DNA of 64,000 nt from Adineta steineri (Eukaryota > Rotifera > Eurotatoria > Adinetida > Adinetidae), in the NCBI GenBank assembly GCA_905250115.1, contig CAJNOI010000083.1:16316-80315 (forward strand), in the 5' to 3' direction. Positions 1-12,457 of this stretch are shown one piece after another. The position numbers were made by a program, and so were the translations under genes. Numbering within the stretch: position 1 is the stretch's first letter; each line of letters opens with the position of its first letter. The notes below the pieces were generated by a model. The model was not told the DNA's origin. It was given only the letters and a program-made list of their open reading frames with translations, and did not search any database.

Positions 1-1254
1 CTATGCATCCCCTACTTGTGGGCAAAATTTCAACTCAAAAGCTTGTTGATCCCTGGGGTGGTTCCCTCGTTAGTTGCACGATACAGATAGAAGTTAGAAT
101 GTCTATGTATTTAGTAGAAAAGTCAAGGATGATACCGTAGAAAATAATGAGCACAATAGTCTTATGAAACGTAAGACATTCATGAAAAATAAAATTTTCA
201 TTAAAATTCATCAAATCTTTATCGAACTAAAAACACTTCCAAGTAAATATCGATGTTAAGAAAATTTTCTCACGTCGAATTCTCTATTTCAAAAAAAAAC
301 ATCTGACAAATTGCTTTGAAATCAACGAAAAGTCGTTTTGCATAGTTGTTCAATGTGCTTTCAAATTCGTAGGTATAAAACATCCATTAGAGAAAAATGG
401 CCGTATGTCTGAGTGTTAACTACAACTTGTAGTGCAATCATAGAGATTGAGAATGTCACCTTTACTCTCTAGATTTGAAAACGATTATGTTATATTTGTG
501 GTCATGATTCTGGTTGACAAACGAGAATAAAATCAGGATTATCACAAGGAAGTGACATTTAAACGTCGGTTAGTGCCTTCACAGAAAAATGCTAACAACA
601 AGAATAAGGAAAAGTTCCATTCTTGCCTGATTATTCGAGATACGTGTTATTCGAATAAAAATAATAAGAGAGTCGCTTTTATAATATTTTAACAATGGAT
701 TAAATATAAGAATATTTTGATTTGTTAAGATTAAATTTCATTGCCAACCAACATTTCCTTGATGATGTCATGCCATACTCGTAGATTGACTAAAACTTTA
801 TGAAATACTTTCATCAGATAGTTTATTTTTATGCTTAGTGATATCGACAAAAAAACGAATTTCTGTATTATATTTATAAAAGAAGAAAAGTTTGAAGATA
901 AAGATGACAACGAAGAAGTTATAAATTTGTAAGTCTATGACTTACTAGACTTTCTTAGTCCAGAATGATACTTGTTTTTGTATTCGAGGTTTTTTAACAT
1001 TTTACTGTAATTATTACAACGTCTCTTGAGAAGAACATACCGATCTTAAGGGCTAACATCGAGATTTATTGTACGGTCGCTAAATAGATATTTTCTTTCA
1101 TGTTTTTCTTCATTTCTCTATTAAAAGCATTGCTCTAAAACAAACGATTCAACTCTCATTAGTAAACAGAATGAAAAGCAAACTAAGAATATACACAATC
1201 ATTTATTTTCTTTTTTCTAAATATAAATACTCATTGATTTCTTTCATTCAATAG
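1..1254. other. No gene recognised
   Basis: AT-rich sequence with no reading frame I can support. It ends in a usable splice acceptor (AG at 1253-1254) that opens the first receptor exon, so it is either intron or 5' flank of the receptor gene. The signal peptide and start of that gene are not visible here. Confidence 0.5.
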
Positions 1255-4200
1255 ATAAGTCATTAGTTATAGAAACAATGTATTCATCATCGTTGACACG
1301 AAATAGTTCAATTTATTTTCAAGAATGTTCAGAGTTAGGTTCATATTATGAAGCAATACAAATGAACGTCACTATAACTGGATATTACAGTTTTCTAATC
1401 AACAGCGAGATGAAAACCATGTATTCTTATATCTACACAAATAACTTCAATCCATTCGATGTGTCTAAAAATGTGCTGAGTCGTCGTGAAATATCTGGTA
1501 ATCAAGATCAGTTTAACGTCACAGCTGATCTTCAAGCCAACATGATATATGTTATCGTTGTAGCAACATCTAGAGATTTGATAGGGAACTTTTCAATTCA
1601 GGGATCCGGTCGAAGCTATGTCGATTTCAATCGTATTTGTGAGTATATATATATCTATATTATCTATATTATAATATAGAAAGTTTCAGTTCAGGAACTT
1701 TAATCTGATTGGTCACAGAACGGGAAAAAAATATATATAGATATACCTATATGACTAGCCGACGATGACCATCTGTATACATTGTCCTATCATTCTATAT
1801 TATTATTATTATCTGCCCATTCATTAAAATAAAAGAATAAGACAAAATAAAAAAATAAAATAAAACAAAAGGAAAAAATAAGACATAATAAGGCAAAAAT
1901 ATCTATATTAAAATTTATAAGTTTCCTTCTGAGACTTTTTCTCTTATCCAAACTTTTTATATGTATGCCACACCTCACACTTGAACTTAAGTATTTAATT
2001 ATCCATCTGCAAGAAGGTAACAGTGAAGGGGAGAGTGAACCGAGAGCATAGGTGAGCGTAGAGCACAGGGAGAATATGATTAACGAGAACAAGAGTTACT
2101 GTGCAAGCAGAACATCAGTGATGATGAAGGAAAGAGAGATACAAAAAGAGAATAGTTTAATACTCGAAGCGAACAACCGAATTTAACTTTCAACTTTGAC
2201 ACCACTCACTTTTTATTGAGTCAGTTTTCCCTATAATATGAAATCTTGACTCTTCACAAGGACCTCTAATAGTATTTTAATAGATAATCAACTGCACTTA
2301 TTCATCATCAGTACAAAATATAGATAGACTCAATCTAAAAAATAATATACAGATATTTCTATTCGATAGAGACTATGATTTATATCACTTCCAGTCGTTT
2401 TCGGTAAATGCATTCGAGAAAGAAAGTAATATTTCAGATTGTTTACACTTATTTCCATATTATACAAAGTTGAATCGATTTTCTTTTTCGTTAGTGAATA
2501 CTTCTTCATCGCTTGTTCAAACAGTTTATCTATCAACATTCACAGCGAACAGTTCAACATATTTACGTAGTTGTTCCGAGCTAAGTTCTTACTACGAAGC
2601 GATACAAGTGAATATCACTAAAAGTGATCTTTACACTTTCTTCAGCAAAAGCAATATGCTCACATCCGGTTCTATTTACAAATTTTATTTCAATCCATCC
2701 AATCCAGATGAGAACCGACTCGTATTCAATGATGGCAGCTGTAATCAACGTCAGTTTAGTTTCACAATTGCTCTTGAGACTAGTATTACATATATATTAG
2801 TTGTGACAGCGTATGAGTATCATACGTTAGGCGCATTCTCGATCTTTGTATCTGGTCCAGACAAGGTCGACCTCAAAAGCATAAGTAAGTATTTGCACTA
2901 CAACTATTAAATGAATATCTGTCGACGTTAGCATGAGTATTTAGTTGAGTTTCGCATATCCACAAATAAAAACTTGTTTTATATGATGACATTTATATTA
3001 TAAGAAGAAAGCTTTACACAAACAGCTACATTAAATCCATAAAATAACAGAATATTATGAATAGGATCAGATCAATCTCCTTGAATACAGACCCGTTTCA
3101 ACCGATCGCTAATCTGATATGAATAATATACAAATCAGCATGAGTCCTTGCTTGTGATCATCAAATTAAAAAAACTTTGCTTCTTTTTACAACATGTTCT
3201 ATCACTCAATGTTCCTATAGTAAAAAAGTTCTGCAAACATTTAAATATATTGTATCGTAGATAAAAAAGCTTTCAGCGCAATCCCTTCGGAATTAAAAAT
3301 GTGAAACACGATGTAACTGGTGTTGCTTATGGGAAAGATAGCTTATATTTATGACGTTGAAGCATACCTACTGTAATTAATGTTATTTCACCGTTACATC
3401 TGTCAAAGTTCCTAATGTCCTTGTAGGCCTGCCGATCACGGTCTGTGGGGGCGTGCGGGGTGGTCAGTTTTCTACTCTTAAACACTTCAACACTCCTTTT
3501 AGATCGTGTTTCACAAAATATAAACATATTCTTACTTTTTATGAATCTAAAATGCATCTTTACAGTTTAATTTTGAGATAATTACAATAGTTGCAAAGTT
3601 AGACTAAAATAAACAATTTTTCTTATCTAGAACGTTGAGACATTATCCGTTTTCGAAACAAAGAAGTGGTTCCAGACTCATTCATGGCATACGTTATTGA
3701 GGGTTCGGATATAGAAAAATGTTTATACATTCTGTTCTCACTCTTCATTTACGGTTTAATTATTTCATAGAGAGTGATATCATAGAGAGTGATATCATAG
3801 AGAGTCGTCTCTTCAAAACGCTAGGCTTAGCTTCGACATGCCTTTCAATATTCAGAGTATATAAAAAATGGCTTATGATGCTCAGTTTTCTCTCTTACAT
3901 CCAGACGATTCGTCTTTCTCCCAGTCACTCCAGATCTATCACGAATCTTGACTGTTGTTTTTGTTTTCATCACGTAGGTTCTCGATCAGTCATCCAAATG
4001 CCATATTCATCAACTGTACGATTGAATTATTCATCAGAATTGACTAAGAATAGTCAAACATATTCTCGAGATTGTCGAAAATCGAATTATTACTATCAAA
4101 CTATACGGATGCAAGTAGTGGAAACTGGATACTTTGCTCTGAGTAGTACTAGCAGTATGGATACGTTTGGTGATATTTACAAAGATGATTTTAATCCAAT

Positions 4201-6208
4201 GAATCCTTTCGAGAATCTACTCTCACAAGATTATCAAACCTGTGTTTATCCAGATTTCAAGTTTATTGCTTATCTTCACATTGACACTACATACATATTA
4301 GTGGTGACAACATCTTCTCCAAATAAGACAGGAAACTTTTCCATTCTGACATCTGGTCCAAATAATATCACTCTTAATCATTACAGTAAGTATTTTGTAT
4401 TATTTTGTTAATCATTAACAGAAAAAGACAACATCCCATTGAACTTCATTTTCACTCATGAATAATAAAAGATCTGAGAATTTCAAGTAAATCGCATAAT
4501 TTAACAGAATTATTGACAAAAAAATAGGATCACGTTTAAAACTGTTTCTTTTAAAAATGGGCAATTTTCTTCCAATCAGATAAGATTAAATCTTAGTATT
4601 GTAGCTTAGTCGTGATCAGATGGATTGTATGAGTTCAATCAGTTGAGCAAATTAATACACCTTTTCTTTTCTCATCAACGATATATCCGAGAAGATCTAT
4701 TCTTTAGTGTTTTCACACTATCTGAGACTTTATTACCTTGCAGTCTTTAAAAATTTATCGACTTCATATGCAGAAACATTTTTACAAAAAATGAGTGAAT
4801 TCATCATGAGATATTGAACAGAAAATAAAAATATATAAGTCTAATCTGGACAGGATATGGCATGTATAGATAAATGACTTCAATAGACTATTGTTGCTTA
4901 CTGTCAGATGTACTGATTATCTATCGAATATGTTGTTTATTGTTGAATCGAGAAAAGTAAACAATAAACTACATATATATATGTATACGAAAAATAGAAG
5001 AAAAGGTGAATCATAGAAAGAAGAAGGAAAGAACGAAAAGAAGATATATATGATGATCCTATGTATACCATAGATCATAACACTTACAAATTTGTCCCAA
5101 CACGACTTTTTTAAGTTGAGAAAGATTGATCTCATCTCTTGATGATCATGTATTTCTCTTTCTAGCTCAAGTTATGACCAGTTGTTTCATTGGCCAAAAA
5201 TGTCGGTTCTACAAAAAAAGTATTGGTATCATTCTCGATGACATTTTGCGTGACGAAATTCAACCGAACATGACATTGACTGATCAAACAATATTGGTGA
5301 AAATCAATGCCGCTTTTATGATGATTATGTTTGTTGGAGGTTTCATCAATAGTATTTTGTCTATATTAACATTTCAAAATAAAGATCTACGACAAGTTGG
5401 ATGTGGCATTTATCTCTTAGCATCATCAATCACTTCTTTTCTTACAATCAGCATGTTTGTAGTGAAGTTTTGGTTTGTTGTTCTCACTCAAATGGATCTA
5501 TCGATTCGTCTTTCTGTTGTTCGAGGAGGTTGTGTATCGATCGAACCACTTCTCAAGCTTTGTCTATATTTGGATGCTTGGCTCAATGCTTGTGTAGCTA
5601 TTGAAAGAGCGATTCTCGTATTCAGAGGAGTTAACTTCAATAAACAACAAAGTCAGTGGATTGCTCGATGGATAATTCTTATCTTACCATTCTGTATCAT
5701 GGGTTCAATCATTCATGAACCTATATATCGAGAATTACATGAGATAAATACAGAGACGAGCAAAGTAGATATCGATAGATGGTGTATAACTCGTTATTCT
5801 TCTTCTGTTCAACAATACAATACAATCATCCTATTTTTTCATCTTGTTGGTCCATGTATTATCAATCTTTGTTCTGCTTTATTCATCATATTTGGATCAG
5901 CCCGACAACGATCGGCAGCTCAAACAAGACGAACTCTAAGAGAACATATTTATCATCAATTTAATGAGCACAAACAACTATTAATTAGTCCAATTATTCT
6001 TCTAATTCTTTCCTTACCCCGTCTGATAATGTCAATGTTATCAGAATGTGTCAATCCATCTAATCATCGATTGTTATTTATTATTGGTTATTTCGTTTCA
6101 TTTACTCCATCGATGCTTATCTTTCTTGTTTTTGTCCTTCCTTCAGCATTGTACCGAAAAACATTTCAAGAATCATTCAGACGATGGCGACGACTCATTC
6201 ATCAATAA
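1255..6208 (+). CDS. Modular cell-surface 7TM receptor (three extracellular modules plus GPCR exon), 5' partial
   Basis: Four exons are read: 1255-1638, 2438-2884, 3978-4385 and 5166-6208. Each starts after AG and (except the last) ends before GTGAGT or GTAAGT, and every junction is phase 1. The first three exons encode repeats of one ectodomain, seen as CSELGSYYEAIQ / CSELSSYYEAIQ / CRKSNYYYQTIR, then NPxNPxxN, YILVVT and a closing FSIxxSGP. From memory this module is abundant in bdelloid surface proteins. The last exon opens with a Cys pair (SCFIGQKC, possibly an EGF-like end), then seven hydrophobic segments. TM3 ends in AIERA in place of DRY and TM7 ends near FVLPS. It is probably a rhodopsin-like receptor at the plasma membrane with unknown ligand. 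The introns (799, 1093, 780 nt) are much longer than elsewhere in the window, so missing exons or an eroded gene are possible. No start or signal peptide is seen. Confidence 0.7.
3766..3805 (+). repeat. 15-bp tandem repeat in receptor intron
   Basis: The unit CATAGAGAGTGATAT occurs twice in full (3766-3780, 3781-3795) and once in part (3796-3805), within the intron before the third ectodomain exon. Confidence 0.8.
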
Positions 6209-7301
6209 TCAATATTTCTTCATTTTTTCAGAACTTTTCTAATTTATTGGTATATAGTATTCGCTTCGATATGACAATTAATCGAGAAATGTCGATCAAA
6301 CAGAACATTGTCTGTCTTTGACATTGACTATCGAATAATGACTGACAAATTTGATGAATTTATCGTGCTATTATTTCTAACCTGTTGAAAAATGAAGAAC
6401 ACTTGGGGGCACACAAAATCTCACAAGTTTCGAAAGTGTTGTTTCTGAAACAGTTCTCATATCAATTTTTCAGCTTGTTATTTAATAAAATTTGATGTTA
6501 TTGTAGTTTTCACCCATAAAAATATAATTCATAAACTGAAAATAATTCGCCAAAATGTCGGACTAACGATGAAATAATATTCAAACCTGCTGAGCATTTC
6601 AAAATTAGTGTCTGAGGTAGTTTTCAAAAATGATCATTTTGAAAAGTTGTGATGAGATGGTGTGGGTGTGGATAATCAAAAGATGAATCCACACTCACAT
6701 CTTCAAGATTTTTTGAAAATAATATGGTACTATACTCACTACCATCATCAATATCAATCAGAGAATCATATATGCCTTTATACTAATAGAAAAGAATAAG
6801 AAATATTTAATTAATTACTATAAAAATATTATCTTTATCAGATATCACTGTATTAATGGATGAGATTAATTGTGACTGAATGTCATGCATCTATCTGTTA
6901 ATATATTTGGAGACCAGTATAATGCTGATTAGTTTAAAAAAAGTATTTAAAAGTGTTTCATTTCTTTTTCTCTGTATCTTGATCGTATGATGTAAATGAT
7001 CTTCACGATAAAGAAGTATTTCTTTATAGTATTTTATTCTTTATTATTATTCAGACAAAAAAAATACCGTATCATGAATGATTTATTAGTGTTTTCATCT
7101 AAATCGTTTTTAAAATATATACTGATAAAAACAATTTATTACCTTGAATGACAATAAAAACTCCTTTCAGATTTCATTTGAATGTCTATCAGGTAGGTAT
7201 TGTGAAAAATTGTGAGTGTATCCACATTGAAACTGAAATTGTCATAAAACAAGTTTTGTTTCAGATAATAGAAGGAAGAAACATCATATATTTCAAATAC
7301 A
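6209..7301. other. Intergenic, AT-rich
   Basis: No gene seen. It holds one TGTGGG-type hairpin (6650-6706) and otherwise A/T-rich unique sequence. Confidence 0.6.
6650..6706. repeat. TGTGGG-type hairpin
   Basis: A left arm rich in GGTGTGGGTGTGG faces a right arm CCACACTCACATC across a loop of about 18 nt. It belongs to the dispersed hairpin family described in the findings. Confidence 0.75.
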
Positions 7302-8063
7302 ATGTTTAATCACTCGATTGATAATATTTATTCTATTCTCGTTCTATTGATTTTCAAATGTATGATTGTTAATAGTAAAAACTGTTCGTCATTTTCCGGT
7401 ATGTATATTATTAAATAAGATCACAACAATTTGTTATCAACAAATATTTTTTTAAGATCAAAAGACTTGTTCTCTTGGAACATCGGTTTGGTGTTGTCTT
7501 GGTAAGGGAAAATTTCTAAAAGATTCAGATGATTTATTTCGTATTTATTGACAGCAATATCATATGTCGAATGTGGAGCTAAGGTGAATGTCTGTGATTA
7601 TCGACCTATACCAACCATTCCTACAATGATATTTCATTTTACCAAACCATATTTTCCCATTAAACCAGTAACTGAAAAATCTATACTCCCACGCGGTTTA
7701 GAAATATTTTTGTATATTGTCGCAGCGTGTTATCTTTACATTCATTTGTTATTTTTAATCGGTTATACATGCTGGAGATGTTTTCGAGGCGTTTCTAACA
7801 TTTTTAGAAATAATCAACAACACACGAAAGGACAATCAAAACTGAATGTTTCTACACAAAATGATAAGGAACTATCGGTATCAACAATTTCTATTCTATT
7901 CGAAGCACTTCCACCTTCATACAATATTGCTATTGATAATCATCTTCCACAAGTTTTACTTCCATCTTACGACATTGCAATTACTCATTTACAATCTGTC
8001 GATAAACAATCGCAATTAACTACTACAACAACAGCGACTGAGGACTTGATTTTACGTGTCTAA
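7302..8063 (+). CDS. Shisa/CYYR-like single-pass membrane protein with PPxY-type motifs
   Basis: Three exons (7302-7398, 7457-7501, 7555-8063) with phase-1 GT-AG junctions give about 217 aa. The N-terminus is a signal peptide (hydrophobic SILVLLIFKCMIV). A short Cys-rich ectodomain follows, with NCSSFSG, TCSLGTSVWCC, VECG and VNVCDY. One transmembrane helix runs from about GLEIFLYIVAACYLYIHLLF. The cytosolic tail carries PPSYNIA and LPSYDIA, which resemble PPxY sites for WW-domain ubiquitin ligases. Signal peptide, Cys-rich knot, one TM and a PPxY tail is the layout of the Shisa/VOPP1/WBP1/CYYR group of trafficking adaptors. Assignment rests on architecture, not on close similarity. The first exon ends one base into a Gly codon, which supports the start. 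Confidence 0.7.
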
Positions 8064-9129
8064 TAGCAGAATACATATTGAACTATCTAATGATAATATC
8101 AAATAGAATTTTTTTTAAATAATAAGAGTGTGGGTGTTCATGTAACTTTTACTATAAACTCACCTATACCTTGAACCATTCCAGACCCATAGCCACACTC
8201 TTCTTTAATTAAAGAATAGAGATAAACAAAATCTTCATATTAAAAAAATAAAGAGAAAATAAACAATAAACAATTTCTTTTCTATTCGTATATATCGTCT
8301 CTTGTGCGATCCTTTTTTTTGATGATATGACATATTGAAATGATGATAATGATAAGAAGGAACACTAGTTAACGTATCCTGTTCTTATACAGCGTATTCG
8401 TATATATAATTATATAAATACCTTCTCATCCATTTAATCTAACTATATATATATATAAAATCAAGATAATAAACAAAAAATAATATAATGAAATGAAAAA
8501 ACCTCAACAATATTTCTTTCAAAGGAAAAAATGCTTTCTGTTCATCGATACTTCTAAAATCAAACAATTGTCTAAGCATTAAGAAATAAACATCTGTTGC
8601 AAATTTTCTTTTCCGAAGCAAGATAAAAAAAGATTGAAGTCTTTCAAATTACATACTCAAGCAATTAATCTCATATCCTTAAAAACAAAAAAACAACTTA
8701 TTCATGTAAATTATTTTACCACAACATTCACGCTATAATAGAGAATTACAATCTGAACTAAATTCTAAACTGAACTACGACATATACAAGTCTGTTTTTT
8801 TTAATTTTTTTAACTACATTTGAAAACCTTTTTAATATATATGTCCATACTTTTTGATATATCTATTATGCCATTACAGAATTAAATCGAGTTAAGAGAG
8901 AAGAAAACTTTTAAAATCTTAGTAAAATAATTGTCTGAAAAAAGAAGCATCGTCATACTAGTAATTAAAGACTTTTATTATTAATCGTGACAGTAATTTC
9001 TGCTAAGATGCTTCATAAATAATAAGTGACAAGAAAAAGATTCACACTTTTTTATATTAAATTTTATATTTTCTAGGAAAAGAAGAAAAACACAAATAAT
9101 AAATTATATATCATTTTGAATAAAGTATC
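8064..9129. other. Intergenic, AT-rich
   Basis: No gene seen. It contains a TGTGGG-type hairpin at 8124-8203, then strongly AT-rich sequence up to the next GPCR start. Confidence 0.6.
8124..8203. repeat. TGTGGG-type hairpin
   Basis: AAGAGTGTGGGTG on the left pairs with GCCACACTCTTC on the right; the middle is imperfectly paired. Confidence 0.7.
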
Positions 9130-10208
9130 ATGTCATCATCATCATCAGTATCTGATGGAATTCTCAAGTTTGCTACACAATATTCGTTTTATAGTGGTTT
9201 TATTATATTTAGTTTTGGAATTATTGGTAATGCGTTGAATCTTCTCGTTTTTACTCAATTGAAATTATTTCGAACGAATCGATGTGCCTTCTATATAACT
9301 ATTGAATCAATTTCAAACTTCTTTTATCAGTTTTTATCTATTAGTTTAACTATTTTAACATCAATATATGGAGATGATGCAACAGGACGTTCTTTCATTT
9401 GGTGTAAATTAAGATTTATATTGGGACAAACATGTGCACTCACTACTCTTTATATGATATGTTTCACTACTATTGATCAATTCTTTTCGACAAATCATCG
9501 TTTCAATTTAAGACAAATGTGTACATTGAAATTAGGTCGATATGTTTCATTTATATTTATCTGTTTTGCGATCATTCATAGCATTGCACGTGGCTCTTCG
9601 TATAATATTCAACCAACAATGGGATGTATCATATCGAATCGTATATGGATTCGGTATTCAACATTTTTCTATTATCCAATTTTAGGTGGTTTTCTACCTA
9701 TTGTAAGTGCATCATCATTTAGTATCTTAGCTTATCATAATGTTCGTCATATAGTCCGACGACAAATACCAATTGTTCGTCGTAAACTAGACAAACAAAT
9801 AACAACGATGGTTCTTATGCGTGTAATAGCCTTTATTTGTTTGGTATTACCTTATATTACTTATAGCATCTATGCCATTAATTTTCCAATATCACGAAGT
9901 ATGCCTATGGCATATGCAATTGGTCGATTGATTCAAGCAATTTTTACTTCTATCTTTATTATAAATTATATGGTAAAATTATTATTTTCTTTGCTAATTC
10001 ATATTTATAAGATTTTGCTTTATTTTAGATCAACTTTTATATCTTCATAATATTTTCATCACGTTTTCGTCGTCAAGTAAAATTTGTTCTAGTAAAAAAA
10101 TGTTGGCAACGATGGAAGCATTGGTGTTGTTCCATAAATAATCGAATTGAACCTGACAACAATATTGAACCACGCAATTCACAGATGGAATCTGAAGAAA
10201 ATATCTAG
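9130..10208 (+). CDS. Rhodopsin-like GPCR
   Basis: Two exons (9130-9972 and 10029-10208) joined by a 56-nt phase-0 GT-AG intron give 340 aa. The splice matters: without it the frame stops inside TM7. With it TM7 reads INYMINFYIFIIF and is followed by a basic tail (SSRFRRQVKFVLVKKC). TM1 has the IGNALN motif of class A receptors. TM3 ends in TIDQFF in place of DRY, and Cys residues lie before TM3 and in loop 2 for the usual disulphide. It is predicted in the plasma membrane; the ligand is unknown. ATG at 9130 opens the only long frame and is followed by a Ser-rich extracellular stub. Confidence 0.85.
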
Positions 10209-10946
10209 CTATTCATTAAATAAATTAATTAATTAATTCTCATATTTCTATTTTTTTTCTTGAGAGTGGTGTGAGTATGAATACTGTATTCATCTTCACC
10301 CTGTTGTCAATAATAGTTGTTATTCGGAACTAATCTCCATCCATAGTTACATTGACGCATAGCATGTTACTTAAATTTTTTGCAACTATGTGTCGAGCTG
10401 CATACATGCTGCATCAAACCAATTCACTATAAAAGGTTGTTTAACTATGCAATTAAAAAAACGGCGCATTTTTTTGTGCACAAATATCGAAGAATAAAAA
10501 AAGCAACAAAGTGGCATGAAATGTTGAAAGAAATATTAGAAGTGCTGTTCTTTACAATACATCACATCAATGTGATATTTGTATGAAAGTGTGTTAAATT
10601 CTGAAACAAGCATAGCAAAATGCTGTATTCTAATTTTAATAGTCTTAATATCTAATATTTTGATCAGTATAAAAATAGACTAATGATTAATAATGTAAAT
10701 CAGACAGACAGTGCGCATGTACATTCAACATTGAAAAAGTAAGATTCAGTGGTGAGTTGTTTTATAAATAATTTTTTCAGTTCTGTTGTATTTTCTGCAT
10801 GAATAACAATGAATGATTTTGAAAACTTTCAATTTGTTGAAAGTGAATCATTCTTGCATGTCGAAACAATGATGCAATCACTTTTTATTTATATATATAT
10901 AAATAAAATAATTTTTATTATTTTCTATTATATCTACTCGATCAAA
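10209..10946. other. Intergenic / 5' UTR
   Basis: It contains a weak TGTGGG-type inverted repeat at about 10262-10305 (GAGAGTGGTGTGAG against CATCTTCACCC) and a small hairpin at 10812-10854. An upstream in-frame extension from 10809 exists but looks like UTR (Ile/Tyr-rich, AT-driven). Confidence 0.5.
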
Positions 10947-11863
10947 ATGAGTAAAATGCCTGCAAAAAAAGTTACCTCAACTACTCAAAGTTCTTCATCA
11001 GCCAATAAATCCAACTCAAAACCGGTGACGTCGTCATCAAAAGTCATTGCGACGAAGACAACTGACGTAGCGTCAGCTCCAGCTACGGATAAACCAGAAA
11101 AGAAAATCATTAAATATGCTCAAATGAAGGAAGTTATACCCAGTGAGATGGCGAAATTACGTGATTTGACAAAATGGCCTATTATTGTCGATGAAATTGG
11201 TGAGTAAATATTTTATGAAGCAATAATCTTGAATGAAAAACAAGGATCCGAAATGGAAGAATATATGCTTTATGAGATCTCTCTCTCGATATACTCGATG
11301 AAAGGATTCAGAACAAGCTCATAGACATATCTCATCTGATTGTTTTGATAATAGTTTTTTTTCTTCTAGGTAACTTAAAAACGTTCTATCGTATGAATGA
11401 GCTTGTATTAGAATTCAACCCTCCTCTGACCGTACAACGCGTTAAAAATGCTCTTCAACGGATCTTCTTTGGATTTTCATTTGATACCGATGGGTCTATC
11501 GACGATCACCGTAAATATACTATTCCGACCAATGTAAATCGACTTCTTGCTATTAATATGGAAGACAAAGATATTGGGCAATGTGTCGAAGAACTACGAG
11601 CAGTGTGCGATCAGATTCATCCTGATCTATTCGATACGGTTTTCAGAAAAGCTGATGTGAACGAATCAGGTCGAGATAATTTGGATCGCCTCTTCAAGCT
11701 AACTCAAACACCCGACGAATTACGTCAATGTGATTACTATCAATTTGGAGCTAACGCTCGTAGTGAAGTCCCTTTTATATGTGTATGGATTACTCGGCTT
11801 ACAGAAATTCCATCTTCGTATGATGATTTTTTTGGACCAAGATTCCAAAAAGATGAACATTGA
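10947..11863 (+). CDS. Protein of unknown function, two exons
   Basis: Exons 10947-11199 and 11370-11863 join in phase 1 (intron 170 nt) to give 248 aa. The first 50 residues are a Lys/Ser/Thr-rich disordered tail. The rest is globular, with KWPIIVDEIGNLKTFYR, LEFNPPLTVQRVKNALQR and a C-terminal ICVWITRLTEIPSSYDDFF. No signal peptide or membrane segment is seen, so it is likely intracellular. I do not recognise the family with confidence; the 'KWP-I-D-G ... F-R' then 'Q-VK-AL' pattern faintly recalls the C-terminal domain of IQ/ankyrin proteins, which is untested. The start at 10947 was chosen because the upstream frame is low-complexity. Confidence 0.7.
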
Positions 11864-12457
11864 GATATTATATACAATACAGACACACATATTTAAGAAA
11901 TAAAATAAAACCAAATACAGTGGATCATTCTAGATAAAGAGATGAGTGTAAAAAGAGATCATTATTCACATTCACAGCCTCAATCTATATTCGAAGATAA
12001 CGAGTGTATGATAATAAGTAGATCACCCACACCCTCAAGAGGATTGATTGTAGTAGCTTTTGAAGTTGCTCATACTTCTTCTACAATCATGTCTTCATTT
12101 TCTTCACACGTTTTTTCACATCATATCTAGTTTGTCGCTTCCTTTCCTTTCTCTTTTACGTTTTTGTTCTTCACTCAAATAAAATACAACGTGAAAAGAG
12201 CCCCATGAAGGTTTTTTCTGTTCTTTCCTTTTTTCATTCTCTTGTGACCACCTATTCTCACATGTTTTTATCGTTTTGACGATGTAAATAAATCCCAATC
12301 TTACTATTTTTTTAACATTTCTTTTAGCTCTGTACGTCTCATTTGTAACTGACATAGTTAGAAAAAGAATATAGTCTTCACGAGGTAAGTTTATACACTC
12401 CTTATATGAAAAAGAAAACTTTTTTTGTAAAATAACTTTCATTGTCTCACAGTACAA
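11864..12457. other. Intergenic and 5' UTR with probable UTR intron
   Basis: A single TGTGGG-type arm (CACCCACACCCTCAAGA) lies near 12023-12039. Just before the next gene, GAG/GTAAGT at 12385 and CTCACAG at 12452 define a likely 68-nt intron in the 5' UTR of the BTB-TLDc gene. Confidence 0.5.

Noticed and set aside
10809-10946. Upstream start for the gene at 10947
   Set aside because: The added residues are AT-driven (YIYINKIIFIIFYYIY) and overlap a small hairpin; the ATG at 10947 starts a normal basic N-terminus.
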